Shown piece by piece: positions 59,029 to 64,000 of a stretch of 64,000 nt of DNA (positions within the stretch are counted from its first letter, which is position 1; each line of letters starts with the position of its first letter). Where the stretch lies: the NCBI RefSeq assembly GCF_947179165.1, contig NC_077242.1, forward strand, positions 3,224,001-3,288,000, written 5' to 3'. The notes under the pieces are model-generated. The model was not told where the DNA came from. It saw only the letters and a program-made list of their open reading frames with translations, and did no database searches. Source of the stretch: Solanum dulcamara. Lineage: Eukaryota > Streptophyta > Magnoliopsida > Solanales > Solanaceae. Made by a program: the position numbers and the translations under genes.

Positions 59029-59181
59029 AGGTTATTGTTGATTTTTTTTTTTTTCCATTTTGGAGGATTTATAGTGTTTCCACACTTCCCCTCCAGTGTG
59101 ACTCGAACCCAGGACCTATCGATCGTGGGCGGAGGTGCTTAACCAACTGAGCAATCCTCACTTGTCAGGTTATTGTTGATT
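59029..59181 (-). mobile_element. tRNA-derived SINE with perfect 15-bp TSD
   Basis: The direct repeat aggttattgttgatt occurs at 59029-59043 and 59167-59181. The 123 bp between reads, on the minus strand, as a SINE: gaggattgctcagttggtta (A-box type) near its 5' end, ggttcgagtcacac (B-box type), then a body ending in an A-rich tail (the plus-strand poly-T at 59042-59055). Head and tail are both present and the duplication has no mismatch, so the insertion is probably young. The B box explains the tRNA-like look of the region. Confidence 0.85.
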
Positions 59182-62040
59182 CAAATTATGCACCCCATGG
59201 GATAGAAATTGAGGAAGGGAAACTATTCAAGATTTTGATACTTTTATAGATTTAATTTACTTTATACATTTTGTTCAATGATTGAATTCTACTACATGAT
59301 CAAACTTAGAGGATTCAAGAATGATACATTATTAAACTTAGTGAATTCTTATTTATGTTCTGATATATAATGACTCAAATTCATAATCTTAGAATTAGAG
59401 GTGGAACAACTTTTTGTCATTCTTTTTATTTTCAAGATTCTTTTTTTAAAGAAAAAATATTTTAAACTTTTTTTTGATTAACTAAATATAAGAATTTTTT
59501 TAAAAAAAAATCCTTCATACCAAACAAACATTAAATTAAGGGGTTTTAAATTTTCTTTTTTCACAATTTAGGGGGTTGGTTAGTAGGAAATGTTGGAGTT
59601 CTTTGGCACGTGACACGGTTCCGTCATTCGTAATCAGCAGGTCACGCTTCGGTGCAAGTAGCCCCTAAATACTAATTATTATTATTATTTTTTCCTTCCT
59701 AAATCCTAATCCACTTACTCATGCTTTTTTTGGTTTATTTTTTAAATTAGTTAATTTAAAGCGAAATCACAAAAATAACATTTGATTTCCTTATAAATAT
59801 AAATTAATTGGAGGATAATCTATATATTAGTAACTAGTAGAAGATTCATCCCCTCTAGTAAAATTTGTTAATTTATGTGAAGTCAAACTCGAAAAAACTA
59901 CCTACTTCGTCTTACATAAAAAAAAATGTGCAGTATATATATTCATCTACTTGTATAGATAGTCTGGAGACTGGAGGTGTCCTTTTTTGAGTAGTATTTC
60001 TAGAAAACGAAGGAAAATGGTTATTAAGAATAAGGATATATAATATCATTTTCATGGGACTATTATTGAAGATTGTAGATATTTATTAAATGTCAATAAA
60101 ACCTAGCAAACACACCTGGAGAGAGGCTAATAATAAATGCATTGACTATCTGGCAAACAAAGGACACGAGCATAATGAAGATTTGATTATTTAAAAAATA
60201 CACTCAAAGACATAATTTAAATACACTCAAAGACATAGAATTTCTTCTCCTGACAAATTTAAGTAGCTAGCATTTCTTTTGAAAGATTAGAAACCTTTTT
60301 AGTGTTTTCCATTGTAAAAAAAAATGTATAAGATATTGATGGAAATTCGGCCTAATTACTTAAAATTTTGTTTCTAATTTAGGAAGATTCAATAGTCTTG
60401 GTTTAAGAAATAAGCTAGAAACATTTCTATCCTTAATACTCTGTACATAAATGACATTAATTGATCTTGAAATTTTGATAGTACAATGAAATTAATAAAC
60501 TACATTATTGCTTTTAATAGCTTTGATAATAATAAGATATATTCATTTAATGTAACATTAAATAGGGATAATAATTGTTATACCCCGAAAAAAAACTATT
60601 TCTTATTGGACACCCCACTACTTTCATACCCCTTTGTTTTTAACTATCTCGTGCATTTGATACCATGAGAATATATAATATACTCTAATAGTATCAAACA
60701 GTTTCACTGAAGCACTGTCTGATGCTGCGTCAACATGACGTAAAATCTGCGGAATTAAAAGGGAAAAAGTGGGATAAGAAGGTAAATAATTTGGGTCATG
60801 AGTCTATCAAAGGTAAATAGTTTGGATTAAGTCCAATTTGGATAAATAATTTCACAATTAATCTATTAGGTGAAAATTTCCCCATTAAATAGACGAAGAG
60901 TGATTGGAATGTTCTACCCCTCAAACTAGAAGAAAGGTCTTACTCTCCTGTCCATATTAGATGGACATCTTACTAAAAATATTTGTCCCATATTACTTGA
61001 TCACTTACTAAATCAAAGGGCAAAATGATAAAGTCTTCCAATGTATTAATGATTTCTTAATCACCATATAAAGTTGAAAGTGTCCATCTAATATGAAACA
61101 GAGGAAGTATCCATTTTATGTAAACAAGATGAGGTCTGTTCGTAATTCACCCTATAAACTTTTTAATATATCATGTGTATAAAAAGAATTGTCATAGCAT
61201 ACTCTATATGGACAAAACATTATTCCTTAACAAAAATTAAATAAATTATTAAAATTAATTAAAATTAAAAATTAAAATATTATTATCTTTCGCCCAATAA
61301 AAAATTATAAAATATTTTTCTTACCTCCATCACTTTCTTTCCGCTTTTATTCCCTATACAGATATTTAAGTGAATATCTCAATGATAGTATCATTTCCTC
61401 AAATACATGAGTTATTCTTATGTTTCATGGGATCAACTTTATTTCAAATACAAGAACTATCCAATAATTGCACTTATTGGTTTGTCGTATTGTTCAATAA
61501 AATGAATGGATAACCTCCGGATCTTGAGTTTAAATTTCACCAAAAAAGCAAAATACTAAATGAATTCATCTTATTTATCCAAATTTAGATATATAAAATT
61601 ACTCCATTCCTACATTTTTACTTGTTTATTATATTAAAAATAGATGTTCAATAATATTTATTTAATTTATAAAATCAAAAGATAATTTTAATTTAGTTTC
61701 TAATTTACTCTTATTATTAATTAGTAGTCATTTCCCAATTACATTTTTCAAAATATTATATTTATTATATTCAAAGAATGATATTGTAAAATTAGGTACC
61801 CTTCTATTTGGAGAGAAAGGTAAAATGTAATTTTGTACTATATGTATAACATTGCCATCCATATTCAATGTGAACTAATATTCTTGTACTTATATTTTGT
61901 GTAATAATAAACTAAACTTCTACATGATTTGAAGGTAAGTTTTTAAAAATTGATTCAAAATTTATGGTCAAACGTTAGCTAAAAAAGATTAAATTTTATT
62001 TTCAAAATAAATTAGCAATAGCTTCTTTTTATTAGAAGGT
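59182..62040. other. Gene-free upstream region of the BEH-like gene
   Basis: No coding region is supported. A Stowaway-like MITE with catattagatggacatctta and inverted tgtccatctaatatgaaaca lies at about 60946-61110, and a half MITE (actccattcctacatttt and following) at about 61601-61800. A further G-box (CACGTG) is at 59607. The stretch 60735-60830 resembles 23430-23570. Confidence 0.55.
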
Positions 62041-62415
62041 ATAAAATAAACTAAGGCGATTTATTTATTTTGCATAGGAATTCTGCATTTTTTTTGCCAA
62101 GTGGGGCAGTATTGTCAATTACTCAGCAACGTCTGAACGTCATGAAATCCCCTGCTTCTTCTTTTTTCCTTTTCCTCGTATTAAAGTGGAGTCGTCACTA
62201 TTTCGATTTTCGGTTCTTCAATTATTTCCACATTCTTTCATCAATTTTCAACCATTTCCCTTCTCAATTATACCTTTTCGATTTCATTTCATCTTTCGGA
62301 CTTTACCATTTATTGCCCATTTGATTGTTTCACTTCTGAGAAGTGTAGTGTTCATGCAGTTTGCTCAGTGCTAAGAGCTTTTAACGGCGTCGGTTTTCTA
62401 ATCGCACCGATCAAA
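62041..62415 (+). promoter_or_regulatory. Promoter/5' leader of the BEH-like gene
   Basis: The sequence before the ATG is pyrimidine-rich (cttcttttttccttttcctc, ctttcatcaattttcaacca), as plant leaders often are. Open frames here (62070-62324, 62186-62374) are low-complexity Phe/Ser/His strings and are best read as leader or upstream ORFs. No clear TATA box was identified. Confidence 0.45.
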
Positions 62416-64000
62416 ATGACGTCGGGAACAAGGATGCCGACGTGGAAGGAGCGGGAGAACAACAAGAGGAGAGAACGACGGCGAAGAGCCATTGCCGCTA
62501 AAATATTCGCCGGATTAAGGATGTACGGTAACTATCAACTTCCTAAACACTGCGATAACAATGAGGTATTAAAATCCCTCTGCAATGAAGCCGGCTGGAC
62601 AGTTGAGCCCGACGGCACCACCTACCGCAAGGTAAATTTCATAGATAGAAGCATTTAATTTGTTGCAGCGGATATCACAGCTATCAATTGTTCCTTTTTC
62701 CTATCGAAATGATAAAAAAAATGCAACATTCAGTTGGAAAAAGCTAACAACTGATAGCTATGATATGGAATTTGTGATGAAAATAATAATTTAGTGTATT
62801 TTTTACCATTAACGTTTTGCAATTATTCATAAGTTCTGAATGTCCGTATTCAAATATCCTTCGTCAGAACCAGTTTCATGTTGCAAGTTAGATGGTTGCA
62901 ATTTTGTGTAGCAGTAGTACAAATAGCTTTGGTTAATGGCTCAATTTATGCTAATTAAAGTAGCAGTACCGCAGTGTGTACTACGTACTGCAAAGCTTAT
63001 CCGCACTAGCAGGCGTTTGTTGAGATTGCTGTTATAGTACTTGCGTCATTATAAGATTAGATTCTTCTTTTGCCTTTGCTTTAATCATCTACCTACGTTA
63101 GACTAAACAGAGGTCGTTGAACAATTCCTTTTCTTCTTTTCTTTATAACAATACAAATCAATTTGCGTACACTTTGATTAATTTACTAATTCTTATTAAC
63201 ACAACACATAATTTACTAATTCTTATTAACACAACACAAGTATCAGATAACTTTTTCAAGCGAGTGATTGTTGTGAACACTCAGACACCCTTTCTGTTTT
63301 GCCTTTTGCTTTATTGACCCCCTGAAGTTGCAAATTTGCAAGATTCGCCAGTTTAGCCTGTTCTCACCTGAAAAAGTGATTTGGTATTGAGAAAGACAAT
63401 AATACCCCTGCAATAATTTCACTGGAACTTTTGGTATTCACATGTCTGTCTCGAATTAGGGGTGGGTCTTTAACAATGTAGGAGAATTGTACTTGCTTAG
63501 GTTTCTTCTTTTCTGCTTTACTTTTGGGCCAATTAAACATTTTTTGAAAACTTTTGAGGGTGAAAGTGGGGGGTTGAGTTTTTCATCCTGCTTAAATGTT
63601 GAACTTTTTTCAGATTTAGGGTATTTCCCTCTTTCTCACTTGCTGTTCTGATGAAAAGTTCTTTATTAGATAGCTCCATTATTTAGGGAGTGATATAAGG
63701 GGTGTTCAACATTTCTTTTTAGGGGCTCTGCCTATACTATTTCTTTCTCTCTTGCTTAGGTGCTTGTCTTATTACACGTGCCTTTCCTTGTAATCAGTGA
63801 AATGCATCAACTAAAATGAGACCAAAGTAGGGGGCTAATTAATTTACATCCTAAATATTCACCTGATATTGAACTAATTATGGGGAGTTTAGATAAAATG
63901 ATTCTTTTGAGTGAGGAAGGTAGACTTGAGTTGTAAACACAGAAAAGGAGAAAAAATCTTAGGGTGATTTTGATCCAAATGGAAGTTTAGACAATTTGTT
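62416..64000 (+). CDS. BES1/BZR1-family transcription factor (BEH-like), 5' part
   Basis: Exon 1 is 62416-62631 and encodes 72 residues from [20 protein letters not shown]. It ends in TTYRK at a phase-0 donor (aag|gtaaat), the position where family members have their first intron. The remainder of the window (62632-64000) is intron, and the gene continues beyond it. This exon is the non-canonical bHLH-like DNA-binding domain of brassinosteroid-responsive factors ([40 protein letters not shown]), which bind E-box/BRRE sites in the nucleus and are controlled by GSK3 phosphorylation. The start MTSGTR with [14 protein letters not shown] is closest to the BEH3/BEH4 branch rather than BZR1/BES1; that is from memory. 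The 3' exons with the GSK3 sites and PEST region are not visible. Confidence 0.85.

Noticed and set aside
59095..59165. Possible tRNA gene on the minus strand
   Set aside because: A and B boxes are present, but the acceptor stem does not pair. The segment continues into an A-tailed body flanked by a target-site duplication, so it is a SINE.

Overview
The window is nuclear DNA of a flowering plant, AT-rich, with spliced genes (GT-AG introns) and many Stowaway-type MITEs, RTE-type LINE ends, tRNA-derived SINEs, an endogenous pararetrovirus and LTR-retrotransposon debris. The repeat style and protein sequences suit Solanaceae, probably Solanum (tomato or potato). That assignment is inference from memory, not a database result.

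Layout. (1) 0.6-13 kb: a cluster of four diverged tandem segments around a secreted repeat protein gene. Two copies are intact and intronless (2360-3385 and 10994-11719). Each has a signal peptide followed only by 15-residue units ending in S-V-P-S-P-G-(I/V/A)-G-H, which resembles the CEP (C-terminally encoded peptide) hormone signature, particularly CEP14-type peptides. Two copies are decayed in complementary ways: 5056-5193 keeps repeats but has lost the signal peptide, and 9030-9164 keeps the signal peptide but has lost the repeats. (2) 15.5-20.4 kb, minus strand: a GIL1 (GRAVITROPIC IN THE LIGHT 1)/DUF641 gene with a predicted 3.0-kb 5'-UTR intron that holds a LINE fragment and three G-boxes. 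(3) 20.5-28 kb: gene-free, nested MITEs, tandem repeats and a LINE inserted in a MITE. (4) 28.0-32.7 kb: a rearranged, inactivated endogenous caulimovirid with segments in both orientations. (5) 32.8-36.65 kb: possible organellar DNA split by a solo Ty3/gypsy-type LTR. (6) 38.2-41.7 kb, plus strand: a seven-exon NHL-repeat membrane protein gene. (7) 43.8-45.2 kb, plus strand: a four-exon small UBTD-like (ubiquitin domain-containing protein N-terminal domain) gene. (8) 46.2-53.6 kb, minus strand: an intact nine-exon gamma-glutamyl hydrolase gene and, just downstream, a 5'-truncated second copy with damaged splice sites. (9) 53.7-62 kb: intergenic, with MITEs and a SINE bounded by a perfect 15-bp target-site duplication. 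(10) 62416 to the end: first exon of a BES1/BZR1-family (BEH-like) transcription factor gene that continues past the window.

The conserved genes have unrelated housekeeping or signalling roles (light/gravity signalling, folate deglutamylation, brassinosteroid transcription) and show no pathway clustering. The unusual part is the first 12 kb, a local family of candidate multi-peptide hormone precursors that duplicates and decays as segments of about 1.5-3 kb. Exon boundaries below were worked out by hand from reading frame, splice dinucleotides and remembered family sequences. No alignment, domain search or expression data were available.
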